Shown here: piece after piece, positions 50,876 to 63,564 of the stretch
Layout: every line of letters starts with the position of its first letter
How positions within the stretch are numbered: position 1 is the stretch's first letter
NCBI RefSeq assembly: GCF_047495875.1
Contig: NC_092466.1
Location: forward strand, 13,698,561-13,762,560
Length of the DNA stretch: 64,000 bases
Origin: Pithys albifrons albifrons
Taxonomy: Eukaryota; Chordata; Aves; Passeriformes; Thamnophilidae
Reading direction: 5' to 3'
Program-made: the position numbers and the translations under genes
Notes under the pieces: model-generated
Databases searched by the model: none
Seen by the model: the letters and a program-made list of their open reading frames with translations, nothing else
What the model was told of the DNA's origin: nothing

Positions 50876-53286
50876 ATGGACAAGTTTCGGATGATCTTCC
50901 AGTTCTTCCAGTCCAACCAGGAGTCCTTCATGAACGGCATCTGTGGGATCATGGCCCTCGCCAGCACCCAGATGTACTCAGCCTTTGATTTCAATTGCCC
51001 CTGCCTGCCACAGTACAACATGGCCTATGGGCTGGGCATCCTCCTAGTGCCCCCATTCATCTTGTTCCTGCTGGGCTTTGTGCTGAACAACAACATCTCC
51101 ATGCTGGCAGAGGAGTGGAGGCGGCCCCAAGGTCAGCGAGGGAAGGACCCGGCTGTCCTGCGCTACATGTTCTGCTCCATGACACAGCGGGCCATGATCG
51201 CCCCCGCCGTCTGGATCTCGGTGACACTGCTGGATGGCAAGTGCATCACCTGTGCCTTCTGCACCTCAGTGCCCGTGGAGACCCTCAGCAATGCCAGCCA
51301 CCCCCTCCTCTCCCAAGGGGACATACAGCGGGTCCTCGCCCAAATCCCCTGCAAGGAGATCTACAATGGACAGGAGCTCATTGCCAACGAAGTGGCCGTC
51401 AGGTACCTGCGCTGCATCTCACAGGTAAGAGACATCATGGCTGCGCCCTCACTAGTGGTTTGGGGTTAGGCACTGCCAGCCTTAGCTCTATCCTTGGCAG
51501 AATCTCCTTGTTGAAATCAAGCTGCAGGAGGACAGACTGGTGGTAAAAGTGGCAAGATGTTCAGACTCAGCTTTGCAGAGTTATGCCTCCAGTGTGGTGC
51601 AGAGGCTGTAGCTGTTGGTTGTCCTGATAATCTGGTATCTCCTTCTGCCTGGGCAGCCTGGGGCTGCAGAGTAGTGACACACAGTAAACCATATGCAGAG
51701 ATTTATTCTAAGCAAGTTCAGATGGGGCTGATGTGGATGTTACTCAGTGGCTGGCAGGTTCTCCCATTGCCTGCAGTTGCTCTTGCTTCATATTATAACA
51801 TGTGCGAGCAACTGTCTGATAACCATCTATGCCACTTGCCTCTGCTGCTTGCATGGGAATAGCCAGGATGTGTTTATTAACTATCCCAGGGAACCACAAA
51901 TGAAGTGCCACTAACCACTTGTCCTGTGCTTAATTCCTCTCAAGCCTTCTGCTTCTAGCTATGCTGGAAACAGGATGGTCTGACCCACCTGTCACTCATG
52001 CACTCCTGTTTAAAAGCAGCTCTTCTGCCTGACCTCCTTAGGGCAGACAGGGGTTATTATCTCATTTAAGAGAAATGGAGCCACAGGGACTTCTCCAAAG
52101 ACACAAAGCAGATTTTCCTGGGTAGACCCTAATTACCAGCTGCTGAGAAGCATTGGGAGCTATAAAACAAGAGGTCCCATCTAAATACCCCTCTCCAGGT
52201 GCTCTTTTAGAGGGCTGCATTTCTAGGGGCGCTTATCCTCACAAGCTCTGCCTGCACAGCCTCGCAGAGCCTGAGCCAAGACTGATGGTGAACAAGACAG
52301 ACTGGTCCTGGCTCTGGCCTTATCTCACCCTTCCTGTCAGACCCCATTCACAGGGAAGCTGTCACTGCTGCTCGCTCACAGTAGACGTTATTAAGTCCAA
52401 CAGCTCAGAAAAATAGTAAGACAACTGCATAAACCCAGGGAGTATCTGGAATGATACTGCAAGTCAGAGAACACAGACTGTCCTAGACCCAAGTGAGGTG
52501 CAGTCATATCAGAGGCAGGACCAGGGGCTGGGCACATGTTTCAGCCTGGTGTTATTTATGGTCACTGCCTGCTGAAGCTCTACAAGATTAGAGAGGTGCT
52601 GCCTATGTGGGTGCACTGAATAAATTTCAGCACAGATGCACTGACATGGTACATAGGGTGTGCTCATCCAACTCTGCAGTGGAAACACAGCCCAGTGTCA
52701 AACAGCCCAAAGTGGAGCCAGGCTTGTTTGCAGCCTGGGGCTCCTGCTGGCTGATGGGAAGTGCCAGGCATGTGATCTTCCTGCCTATGATGGGTCTGGT
52801 TCCCCCTCATCCCTGCAGGCCCTGGGCTGGTGCTTTGTGCTGCTGATGACCACGCTGGCTTTCTTGGTCAGATCCCTTCGGCCCTGCTTCAGCCAGGCCG
52901 CATTCCTGAAGAGCAGATACTGGTCCCACTACATCGACATCGAGCGCAAGCTGTTCGACGAGACATGTGCGGAGCATGCCAGGAGCTTTGCCAAGGTCTG
53001 CATCCAGCAGTTCTTTGAGAGCATGAGCACAGACCTGGTGGCTGCTCACTGCCACCTGCCCAGGAAAGCCTCTGCAGATGTGAGGGAAGCTTCCAAGAAG
53101 CTCTTGGGGATCACCGACCAGGGTACCATGAACATGGCCCTGAAGAGCTGGCACAGATGCAAGCCCCCACTGCACCTCCACCCGCCTGCCCTCCCCAGTG
53201 GAAATGGCTGGGCAGGAGAAGGTCAGCCCCCCATGCACCCCTCTGCACCCCGAAAGGAGACAGTTGCCTACTACAGCTTGGTGTGA
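50876..53286 (+). CDS. CALHM1: CALHM1, calcium homeostasis modulator 1 (two coding exons)
   Basis: Exons are 50876-51424 and 52819-53286, with one intron of 1394 bases (CACAG|GTAAGA ... CCCTGCAG|GCC); the product is 338 residues against 346 in human. It starts [20 protein letters not shown] in a strong context (AAAATGG). The family features are clear: CPC (C41, C43), W113, D120 in VTLLDGKC (equivalent to human D121, which affects calcium selectivity), C126, C159, and a sequon at N139 (human N140). Exon 2 opens ALGWCFVLL and carries [18 protein letters not shown] and [10 protein letters not shown]; the tail ends [16 protein letters not shown]1 is a plasma-membrane channel gated by voltage and extracellular calcium. 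It passes ions and ATP, and with CALHM3 it serves purinergic taste signalling. Unlike CALHM3 it has no intron at ...DPAVLR|YM. It sits 4.5 kb behind CALHM3 in the same orientation. The frame is intact. Confidence 0.95.
52040..52130 (-). repeat. MIR-like fragment in the CALHM1 intron
   Basis: GGTTATTATCTCATTTAAGA, GAAATGGAGCCACAGGGACT and AAAGACACAAAGCAGATTTT follow the reverse-complement MIR layout (TTATTATCCCCATTTTACAGATGAGGAAACTGAGGCACAG ... GTCACACAGC). It is diverged. Confidence 0.45.
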
Positions 53287-56200
53287 GGGGGTGCAGAGCT
53301 ATGCAGAGGCAGAATTACACTTCTGGGTGATGGGCTGCAGAGGGGACAGGCAGAGGCAAGAGCCAGCACCACAGCAGCTCCATGGGAACAGGCACCTAAA
53401 GGGCTCAGGAGTGCTGATGTGATCCCATCTACTCTTACATCCAGTCCTGCAGCACTGGTAATTCAGGCAATGAGTTTTGTGCCCAGCAGGAAAACGATGC
53501 AAGGTCATGATGGATGAACCCTGGGGATGCTGAAGGGTACAATGTGGAAGCCAGACGTGCCATGTGTCCCATACCACCAAGCACCAGGTTTGTGTTGTGG
53601 TGGGTGCCAAGACAGACACTAGCAGATGTGCTTGGCACTGAGAAGTGCACGTGGGTTTAGGCAGTATTAAAATCCCATGATGGGGAAACAAGCTGGGGGT
53701 GGCCCATTCTCCTGCCAAGTCACGAAACTCTAAAAGTCTTCTCACTCTACACATTCTTCCACACACTACATCCCCACAGACACACAGCTCCAGGCCAAGA
53801 AAAGCTTTAAAATAAGTTTGACTCAAGCAATGAGCTAGTGAAGGAATATCCCATATCCCACTACATGTGATGGGAACAGCATGGTTAGTGTCATAAGGAC
53901 TATTCAATGATGAGTCCACAGAGATGCTCCTTGAAGAAAGTGTCTAGACCAGGAGAGCAGATATCATTCTGCAGCAGGGTGGGGGGAGGGAGTGGGCCAG
54001 GCTAAGCCCCTTCCATAAATCTGCCTCAGGACAGTTTGTTCTTACAATTTTTCCTGGATTCTTCCCTGACACAAAGACTGTTGTTAAAAACCCACCTGGG
54101 TGTTTGTTTAAGTAGCCAAATAAATAATTCAGGTTTACCATTCAAGTTCTGTGCTCAGATACAGGATTTATAAAAGCTGTTTACAAAAGCTGTTGGTGTT
54201 TCTTTACTTGGATGCAATGCAAAGGGCTGGAAGGGCCCCCAGGCCAAGCCCAGGGTGCTGAGGCTGCATGAGGTGGGGTGTTTTGCCAGTGCACAGCAGC
54301 CAGCGCCGAGCCAGCCCTGGCCCTCAGAGGAGAAGCTGGGAAGGCACTGTCAAACCTACACAATACATGGTAGCTGCCCATTTCCACAGAAACTGTGGAT
54401 GATGGGATGCAAGCCCTTGAGATGACTATGGAAATTGCAGCCCGGAAGAGTATTTCCCAGTGGCCCTGATTTTATTACCAACATGCAGAAGGAAAACCCT
54501 TTTGAGGGATGAGTTTTACTCCTGCCACATCCCTTTTAAGATGCTCATACCCCTGAAATTTCTGCTGCGATGTTCTTGTTCAAACAACTTATTATGGTTG
54601 GCTGGTAACTGAGGTGGCTGTCATTTGCATAAACCTTAATTATCAGTGTGTAACTCCACCGAGGCTGTGGGGAGAGGAGAACAAAGAACCAAAATGACAA
54701 GGAAGTTCTCCTGGCTGCTGTGAGAGTACCTTAGCAAGCGTGTAGTCAAGGGCGGGCTGAAGTTGGCCAACTCCCAGGAGAAAGGAGCGTGACATGGTTT
54801 TGTCACTATTCTTCACACCCCAAACTTTAATTAAGGCACCTGCCCAGAAATTAATAGGCACAAAACCTGATTTACAAAGCAAAGGAGATTAAAAGATAAA
54901 GGCGGTTTCCACTCCTATTATTTGCAGTTCAGTGCTGTTTGTGGCTCACTGGGAAATGCTCAGAGTCCCCACAACGGCAGCAAGCATGGAGGGATGGCAG
55001 GCTCCATGGCACAGCCATTAAGGTACCAAAATAAAATAGCACGCATCTGCAAAGAGGAGCTTTTGGACTTTTAATTTAGTCTTTTAGGATTAGAGCTCTG
55101 CACCCATGCAGCAACTTCGGCAGTCATAGGGAGTCTTCACAGAGCAGGCAGATTGTCCTCTGCGTGCTGCATTTTGGGGACATTGTTCATTGCCTCTGGG
55201 AGGAGACAATTCCCTCAAGAACCCAACACAGCCCTTGGGATTTCAGCTGGGCTGCTATCCCAGTGCTGAGCCCAGTTAGCAGCAGTGTCCTGAGCATAGA
55301 ACAAGCCCCAGGGTCCCCACCAAGTCGGGGTGCTCCAGACAAGCACAGAGGTGTGGGAGTGCCAAGGGGTGTACCGCACCCAAACAACTGGGAGCTGCAA
55401 AAACCCGCCAGGGGACCCCAGATCTGAAGGTAGGAGGGAGGACTTGGTCCAAAAATCCCATCAGCTGAACTGCCAACACTGGGCCGAGCCTTGATTTGCT
55501 CCAGGCAGAGGGGAGCGTGGGTGTTGCCAAAGATTTGCCTGTGCTGAAGACATCCACTGGGGAGAGCAGAGTTTAACCCAGGGAACAAGACGACAAGGAG
55601 GATGGGGAGGGAGTCTGGGGGCCTCCAGTCTCTGCAACAGGCTGGGTGAGAGCTGGAGCTGAGGGACAGATGGCAGAGAGGAGGGAGTGACACAAGGAGA
55701 AAGTGAGGCGTCCTCTGCTGCCTCGCAGGCATCGCTCAAGTAGAGGAAGCAGCGAGCGGAAAAGCTGAGCTGGGCAGGAATGCAGCGTGCTCGCCAGACA
55801 GTGGGCTGTGCCCAGCGTGGCTCCCCAGCCCTGCTCAGCTCCCAGCCCATTGTAGCAGCCCTGTTGTTCAGTCCTGGGTGGGGGGAGGCAAAACTTGGCT
55901 GCTCCACAGAGTTCGTGATGGTAGGTTCACACTTCTCCCAAAAACCCAGCCAGGCGGGTGCCTTCCCCACTGGCTCAGCCAGCTCCCATGTACTACAACA
56001 ACAGTTTCTGACCCTTCTCATGGGACCATGGCCATCCCCCGTCCTGCCCCTGCCTGCTTGGGGAGGTTGCCACCACCGTGACTGCATCCCGTGGAGCCCA
56101 TGGGGGCTGCATCCACCCTCCAGGCTGGGGGGATCCCCCATTTGCCTTTGCAGCTCAACAAGGCACCTCATTGCTCCCGTTCTCCAGGAACCTCCGGGCC

Positions 56201-58849
56201 ATCCCAGCCAGCCACTGCACAGCTGCATCGCTGCTGAAAAAGGGTAATGACTCATTCTCAGCTTTTCATTTCCTTTTTTTTTTTCATTTTAAAGGCATAA
56301 CCTCAGTCTTACACACAGCAGAACCCAAATGCCTGTTCTTTGCCCCACCCAACCACAGGGCCTGAGAACAACCTCCTCCCTCCTCCCAAAAGCCAACAGC
56401 GGAGGGCACGTTTCAGACTGAGTAAGGAAGCCCTAACAAACTCTCAAGGCTGTTTTCAGCAGAGTTCATTTCATCCATCAAACCGGGCTGAGCTGCATCC
56501 TCACTTCTGCACAGCCCTGTGAGCTGCCAGAAACTCCCCCCAGCCAGAGCCCGAGCAAAAACCACATGAGGGGCTGAGAAGGCTCCAGAACTGGTTTCAA
56601 CAACTTTTCAAGTAAGTGACTTAATTTTTTCTTGCTTTTGTATGTTTTGGGGAAAGAGTTTAAGAGACTCCTAAAAAATCATCTGCTGCAAACAACTTTT
56701 CCCCTCCCCTCCTACCCAGCAGTCTGTCCCAGACCATAACTACCAATCAGGGCAACCCCCCCTCCACAAAGAGCATACTTCCCTTTGCCAGCACCTCTGA
56801 TTTTTGCTTTGCCGTTTGCCAAGCTGGCAGGAAGGTCACAGGGCTGTGTTTATCGGGGCTGTTTGTGGGTAACTAACAACAGGGGCTTGAAGTAGATCAA
56901 GTTAGTGGGTTTAGCGTCTGGCTGCAAATGTGGTGTTCCAGCAAATGTGGAGCTGGAGACAGGCCTGGCTCCCTGTCACGCTGTGGTCTGCCCCCTTTGC
57001 AGAGGGAGTTTTGCATATGGAAAACTGGGAGGCTGCGGGAAGACGTTAAGGGCTTTTTGCAGTTGAACTCAGCAATATCACAATGTGACTTTAAAGGGAC
57101 TGCCATGGGTCAGACACAGGAGAGAAGAGAGGCCAAATTTCTGCCCCCATTCCCATCTGCTGCCCCACAGCAGAAGGAGGTAAACCAGGATCTGTCAGGG
57201 CAGCAATTGAACTGAGGCCCAGTAGTGAATTAAAGCACAGTGCATGAGCAAGCCTAGTCCAAGAGATCAAGATTAAGGTGCCTTTGTCTCTTCTGCATGA
57301 ATGTCCCTGAAGTCTTGTCTGTGCTATTGGGGCTTGCTCTGTGCATGCCAGCTGGGAGATGCTGGCACTGGGGCAGATTTCAGGGCAGTCCTGCTGTAGA
57401 TCAGGGATCCCTGGGAGCCCTGGATATGTGCCAACGCTGCCAGCTCTGCAAGCTGCCAGAGACAGTTAGCTGGGTGCGTGGGTCCTTCCTGTCTCCAGCA
57501 AACTGGTGACGGAAGTTTCCCTGAGGCCAGCAGGTTTCATCACATGGGTGAGGGTTCCCAGAGCTAATAAGGTGCTTGAGGCTTCCTGAGATGAAACCCT
57601 GTGGAGATATGGCACAGATGGAAAGCCAGCTAAGAAATTAATTAAGTCCATCCTGCAAGTAAGATGGGGAAATGGCCATCAATGGAGAGAGCATGGATAC
57701 ATTCCCCAGTTATTTCCTTGCCCTTCAAAAAAATCAAGACACATGCCTTTGGTCCTGAGCGTCTGTAGGCCTGTCAGTGGGGTATAACTAGTGTTGTGCT
57801 GGGTGAAGATACACAGGCAAAGGGCACTGAAACACATCTCTGGCACTGAGGTGTGCAGGTTGAGGAGCTCAGTCTCAGGGCAGTAGTCAAGACGATGAGC
57901 TGGGACTGCAGGCCAGGACAGAGGAGTACAATTATGTCAGCCAGGTATGGGAGAGCAGATCATCCTGCCACACCTAATCCTAGCAAAAACTCCTACATAA
58001 TTGCTGCCCCAGCTCTATCAGCCTTTGGTGTTTGTATCCTGGGTCATCAAGATAAGCTCTGCTTTCCCAGAAAAGCTGGCAGCAACAGCCCCAGAGCATC
58101 CCCTCACCCCTCAGCAGAGGTTGCTCCTGCCTGGGCCTCTCATACCACATCTCTCTGCATGCAAACCTGCTGGGCTGTCTCACAGCACCCCTTGCTGCCT
58201 CCCTCACATACCTTTGCCTATTAATTAATATAACTCATCGTGTCCAAAGAGAGAGACAAAAGCCACACACAGCACCTTCAAGGCAGCATGGCACCAGCAC
58301 CCACGTGCCACATGCAGCTGGGCTACTGTGAGTCAGTGGCAGGGCTGGAGACAGACACATCCTAGTGCCAGTGCTCTGGTCCAGTTTTCCCAGTAACGTG
58401 GTGTCCTTCATTGTAGGTCTGGGAGATCATCAAGAGTCTGGCAGTGACGCTGACAATAATTGCTTCTGCAGGAGGTGACTAAAAGCAAAGAGATGGAAAG
58501 ACAACCATGCAAATGACAGGGGCAGAAACAGATCTCTCACCTCTCATCTTTGCTGTAGCAATACTTTTGGAGAGCTTAGTGGGAAACTATAGTGACTGAG
58601 GTTTCATGTATTGCTTAGGCTGAATCTCTTTCCACATTCTCTTGAAGTATCCCTGGTATTAGCAACCAGCTTGAGCCTGGGGCACGAGGTAGGAGGAAGG
58701 GACATCAGTGAAAGTGTCTTGCTTCTGGAGCAGCTCCTTGCAGGTCAGCTGGCACAAGGCCATTTTACCCCTCATTGGAGTGTTCCTCAGTGCTGGGAGT
58801 TGAGCCAGCACAGCCCTCCACAGCCGCACACACCTCCTCTCATCCCCAG
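53287..58849. other. CALHM1-CALHM2 intergenic DNA and CALHM2 5' non-coding region
   Basis: No protein-coding exon was recognised. The start should hold the CALHM1 3' UTR. Because the CALHM2 coding exon begins with a splice acceptor, a non-coding CALHM2 first exon should lie upstream. Possible donors include CAA|GTAAGT at 56612 and CAA|GTAAGA near 57659, but nothing decides between them. The longest minus-strand open frame (264 residues, about 55461-56255) has random composition. Confidence 0.55.
53666..53671 (+). terminator. CALHM1: candidate CALHM1 poly(A) signal (ATTAAA)
   Basis: ATTAAA lies 380 bases after the CALHM1 stop. A canonical AATAAA follows at 54119-54124 and could serve instead. 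Confidence 0.3.
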
Positions 58850-58855
58850 GACGAG
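58836..58855 (+). other. CALHM2: 3' splice site and last 6 bases of the CALHM2 5' UTR
   Basis: A pyrimidine-rich tract ends CATCCCCAG (AG at 58848-58849). GACGAG and the CALHM2 ATG follow at once. This implies that CALHM2 transcripts begin in an upstream non-coding exon, as in mammals. Confidence 0.7.
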
Positions 58856-59899
58856 ATGGCTGCCCTCATCGCTGAGAACTTTCGCTTCCTCTCCTTGTTC
58901 TTCAAGAGCAAAGACGTGATGATCTTCAATGGTTTGGTGGCCCTGGGCACAGTGGGGAGCGAGGAGCTCTTCTCGGTAGTTGCCTTCCATTGCCCCTGCT
59001 CCCCTGCCCGCAACTACATCTATGGACTGGCTGCCATTGGTGTCCCAGCCCTGGCCCTCTTCCTCATCGGTGTCATCTGGAACAACCACACCTGGAACCT
59101 GGTGGCCGAGTGCCACAAGCGTGGCACGAAGAACTTCTCTGCCGCTGCCACCTTCCTGCTCTTCGGCTCCATCATGGGTCGTGCAGCTGTGGCACCCGTC
59201 ACCTGGTCAGTCATCTCGCTGCTGCGTGGGGAAGCTTACATCTGTGCCCTCAGCGAGTTTGTCAAGCCATCCTCCCTGGACAAGTTTCCCGCTGAGTATG
59301 GGGCCGAGGTGCTGGCCAGGTTCCCCTGCAGAGACGTACCAGCAAACCTCACTAAGTTCAGGGACGAGGTGACACGGAGGCTGAGATACGAGTCCCAGGT
59401 AGGCACAACAGGGAGAAACACCACATGCAGTGGGTAAGACAGCCTTGCCGTGTCCTAACACAGCCTCTCTCTTCTCTCTCAGCTCTTCGGCTGGCTGCTC
59501 ATCGGCATCGTTGCAGTCCTGGTGTTCCTCACCAAGTGCCTGAAGCACTGCTGCTCACCGCTGAGCTACCGGCAGGAGGCTTACTGGGCCCAGTACCGCT
59601 CCAATGAGGACAAGCTCTTCCGACGCACGGCTGAGGTCCACTCCAGGATCCTGGCAGCCAAGAATGTGAAGCACTTCTTTGGCTTCGTAGCACTGGACAA
59701 GGAGGAGAAGGAGCTGGTGCAGGAGTTCCCAGTGGAGGGTGTCCAGCCAAGCCCCCAGTGGAATGCCATCACAGGCGTCTACATCTACCGGGAGAACAAG
59801 GGGTTTCCCCTCTACAGCCGACTCCACAAATGGGCCAAAGGGGTGGAAGGGAATGGTCCAACTCCAGAAGGCCATGAACTGCTGTTTTTGGCTTCCTAA
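58856..59899 (+). CDS. CALHM2: CALHM2, calcium homeostasis modulator 2 (two coding exons)
   Basis: Exons are 58856-59398 and 59483-59899 around a very short 84-base intron (CCCAG|GTAGGC ... CTCTCAG|CTC); the product is 319 residues against 323 in human. It starts MAALIAENFRFLSLFFKSKD with G at -3 and +4. Long blocks match mammalian CALHM2, for example VVAFHCPCSPARNY, GRAAVAPVTWSVISLLRGEA, CSPLSYRQEAYWAQYR and PQWNAITGVYIYRENKG. Cysteines C46, C48, C130 and C158 keep the family loop pattern, and a sequon lies at N164. The LLDG aspartate of CALHM1/3 is replaced by R124 (SLLRGEAY), as in CALHM2 generally. The family forms large-pore channels; CALHM2 has been linked to ATP release from glia. Divergence from human is mainly in the extracellular loop (KPSSLDKFPAEYG), where a few residues are missing, and in the last residues. 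The gene is intact and is third in the plus-strand cluster. Confidence 0.95.
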
Positions 59900-60798
59900 G
59901 ACATAAGGGCACTGGCAGCAGTTCCCCAGACTGCCTGGTAGGCCTTCCATATCAGTGTACAGCTGAGGGATTCATTGGGAACATTCCTCCCAGCAGGATT
60001 ATTTCTCTCAGCAGGTAAAAAGGGATCAACAGCCTCAAGGCAGAGACTAATAAGCAATATACAGAGCTGGGGAACCCCTCCCTCAGAGACAACAGTCTTG
60101 CTGCTGCCGCCAGAGACACAGGTGAGCCAAGAGCAGGCGCAGCCCTTACCTCCAGGCTGCCAGTGCTCCCCACCTAATGCACCAGCAAAAGTCTTGGGGA
60201 GGGAGACATGGGCACGACATTTCTCATTGTGACTCCTGCAGTTCCACTTCTCTTCCCATGGCAGGGTTAGCCCCAGCTATCCCACACACCAGCTTTATTG
60301 ACACTGGTATCCTTCTTACACAGCTATGCCATACCTGTTACAAGGGCAGGTTGCAGAGCACTTTACACACTTTACAGTGCAGGGAAAAGAGGGAAGCAGT
60401 GGGTAAATTCCTGTGGAAAGGGGGATGCAATAGCATGTCAGAAAGAATGGGTCAGTAATATAGCCATACACCAAATAACTGAAAGACTAAGGCAGGAGGA
60501 ATCACTGATATTCCTGGTATTCAGAAAGGCACTCTGTAATTACCAAGCTGAAATTTGGGTAGGACACCAAACTCCCTTTGTTCTTATGAAAGTGCCTGGC
60601 AATTGCTAATGAGCGCACCATTTTATAAATTCAGAGGAGGCACCACCAGCAGAATAGTTTTTGGGCAAGGTGGTGGCTGACAGAAATCAGTACAGTAAGC
60701 CATGCCACTCTCTGCAGCTCATTGAATTTCTCATCCAGCTATCAGATGTCTTTTTTTGGATTGCAAGATGCAGGAAGATCTCAACTAGAATTAGTTTT

Positions 60799-60836
60799 AC
60801 ATATATGTATATATAAACACACACACATATATATAG
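60799..60836. repeat. compound (AT)n/(AC)n microsatellite
   Basis: ATATATGTATATATAAAC followed by ACACACACATATATATA makes a short compound dinucleotide tract. Confidence 0.8.
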
Positions 60837-61398
60837 TGTATTACTGTACAACTGTAGTTAGTTAGTTGTATTAATGGAGCATCTTTCTCAGAGGAGATGA
60901 GAAAGCTGCCAGCCGGTAAAGCACATTGCATACACCCATCTGCTGCACTGGGACTGCAGCCCTGGAACAACTACAGACAGCAGTAACAGGATGAGGAAGC
61001 AGTCTTCTCCCTACCCTTCTACCACTGAATTTTCTAAACTCTTTCCACTGCCTTAAATCGTCCTTGTGAGCAGAAGGTCTGTTATGGACTTGGCCAAAGT
61101 CTGAGAAAGCAAAGCCAGAAAGGTGTAAACTTACTGCCCTCACCATGACACTGTCCCTATGTCTTCAAGGCTGCTCTTCTGGAATTGCACAGACCCTCTT
61201 CTCCCAGGGATCAGCCCTATGTACACAACACTGTTTCAACAGCTGGCAGGACAGTGAAATCTGTTTTTTCTAGATGTATTGTTTCATTTTAGGTATGACT
61301 TCCTTTTACACTGTACTATTTCCCAAAAGGCCGTAAGTTGTTCAAAAAGCTGCTCAAACCCACAGAACTCAGAGGGGCTTACACACAAGAAGATTTGA

Positions 61399-61404
61399 AA
61401 TAAA
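61399..61404 (+). terminator. CALHM2: distant candidate CALHM2 poly(A) signal (AATAAA)
   Basis: This is the first canonical hexamer found downstream of the CALHM2 stop, 1.5 kb away. It may or may not be used. Confidence 0.25.
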
Positions 61405-63289
61405 TTATTAAATGATTCTTTTTCATTGCCTTTTGAGTTGTTTTTTTTCCAGGCTGGCACAAAAGGCATAATTCAACATTCTCTTTGAACTCAAGGACTG
61501 GGAACTTATTTCTAATTTCTATTAAACATTCAGATCCTCTCCTATCCAGATGATCCTAGAATGTTTTCAAGCATTACTACATATTACTAGTTAGTAACAT
61601 GGCTTTTTAGTTATTCTTGCAGTGAGTAGCACAAATCTTGTACATCAGGATACACAATTGCAGCAAGAAAATTATTTAGAAACCTTTTTACAAGTATGGT
61701 ACCTTGCAAGAAGGAGCTGGAGGGTACTCCCTGACATAAAGAGGCTGGAACAACAGCTTAATGGGTGAGGCATCCCAGATCCCTGTTCAGCTTCTCTACA
61801 GATTTGCTTTGCATTTGTGGGAAGGCTTGGCTCCCAGCCTCAACATCAACTAATCTGCAGAAATGATCAGATGGAAGTTAAATGAAATTGCATTGACTTG
61901 AGATGAAAGAGAATTCATTTGCATTTCTTCTCACTGGCCCTCAAGTGCAAACATGCAGACGTGCACGCCACCCCCACAGAGTCAGCAGACACAAGGTAAC
62001 TTGCTGAAACAAAGCAGTGTTCCTCTTACTTCCTTTATTTCCCTTGCCTTTCTCCTTGATAGTCCTAGTTGTTCCTTTGAACCACCTCCACTCCGATTCC
62101 TTCTCTTCCCCTTCCCTCCTTTGAAGGAAAGGGGCCAGACTCGGAATGCTTGAGAATGGATTTTTATCGTAAGAATAAATCATGAGCACAAACAATCTTT
62201 TGCTCTGTTCACCTACCTTCTCTGCTATATCAAACCCAGCCACTTTCCATGTGTTAGGATGGCGTAGGGGCTTATCCAGATTGTCCATTTTCCTTCCCTC
62301 TTGTCAGAGAGGCATGTTTGAGTAGAGAGCTGACAGTGAGGAAGGAAGCCTCCATACTCAGAAATATTCATTTGCAGTTGTGGGGATTTGGTTTTTCACC
62401 TCTCCTCTGCCACCCTGAGCATAGTCCTCCCACTGAGGCAGACCTGGATTCTGCCCCTCATGGCCCATCAGCACTTTTATGAGCATTCCTGCTGTTCCTG
62501 TTGCTCATCCTCCCCTAGTGGCAATGCCAAGGTGAGGGACAATAACCCACATGGCTTTACACACTGGCACAAAAAGCCAGGCTAGGTTTCCCACTGAAAT
62601 GCAAAGAGGGAAGTCGAGCCACCTGTCTTCCTGGTGTGCTGGGTCACACAGGCTGTGAGCTCACACTCTCTGCTTTTCCTCCAAGGACTGACAACAACCC
62701 CATTACAGGGCAGCCTACAGTTTGCCAGGTAGAGCACACTTCCCAGCAGCAAGATGGGTTCAAATCAGGCTCCTTCAGTACTGAGAATTACACACAGGTC
62801 TTTCCCTGCCCACTCTAGAGACTCTAATAGCTGCAGTAATGAAGAAGAAACAATACCTCAAAGGAATCTTGGTTTCTATTGCAACGCTTATTTACGTGTG
62901 CTATTATGCAGCTAATTAAACCAAAAGCCACCTTCACTGAAGTTGTGTTCTTTAAAAAAAAGCAGCAGCTGCTACTGGATGTTGCAATCAGCCTCCTCCA
63001 CTATAAGAGCATTAAGCAAAATCCGAGCACAGTACCCTGCTCTTCCTGGGGGCAAGAAGTGAAATGACTCGTTTCTGTATCCCAGCAGATTTGGGAATGA
63101 AATAAATGCTGAATCATTTAGCCTTGCAAACAATGGGCATTCACAGCAGAAGAACTGGGTCCTGAAGAGCTCTGGTTGTGAGTTCAGAGTACCTACAACG
63201 AGTAAGACTCCCCTAGTCCGGCATTTTAAAGCTGGGAACCCACTTGCTAGTGTCCACACTGGGTAATCACACCTGTTTGCATACCCTGC

Positions 63290-63390
63290 TTTTTCCTTTG
63301 CCTTGAGTTCTTCCTCCGTAAAACATGTGGATGATTACATCCACATCTTAGTGGAAAGTTACAATATAGAATCATAAGGATATAGACAAT
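63290..63390 (+). repeat. weak MIR-like fragment
   Basis: CCTTGAGTTCTTCCTCCGTA followed by AAACATGTGGATGATTACAT parallels MIR CCTCAGTTTCCTCATCTGTAAAATGGGGATAATAA. It is diverged. Confidence 0.35.
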
Positions 63391-63564
63391 AAGGCACTGA
63401 CATCAGTGACAGAACCTATGCAAGTACGCAAGACACCTGGCTTTTTCCAAGCAGAAGATTAGATTGGGATGACTTTTTTCCCAGCACAAATTCCCCATTT
63501 TTCTCTTTGACTTCACTGATTTCTCTCAAGAGACAAGAATTACTGAAAATCGTGATTTGTTAAA

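Noticed and set aside
52660..52818. In-frame open sequence ahead of CALHM1 exon 2
   Set aside because: It lies inside the intron before a clear CCCTGCAG acceptor; the family intron position after ...SQ fixes the exon start at 52819.
55461..56255. 264-residue minus-strand open frame between CALHM1 and CALHM2
   Set aside because: Trp/Cys/Pro-rich random composition, no domain, no splice or promoter context, and partly overlapping other open frames.
60871..61146. 91-residue minus-strand frame considered as a PDCD11 exon
   Set aside because: No likeness to the HAT-repeat or S1-domain parts of PDCD11 and no splice-site frame.
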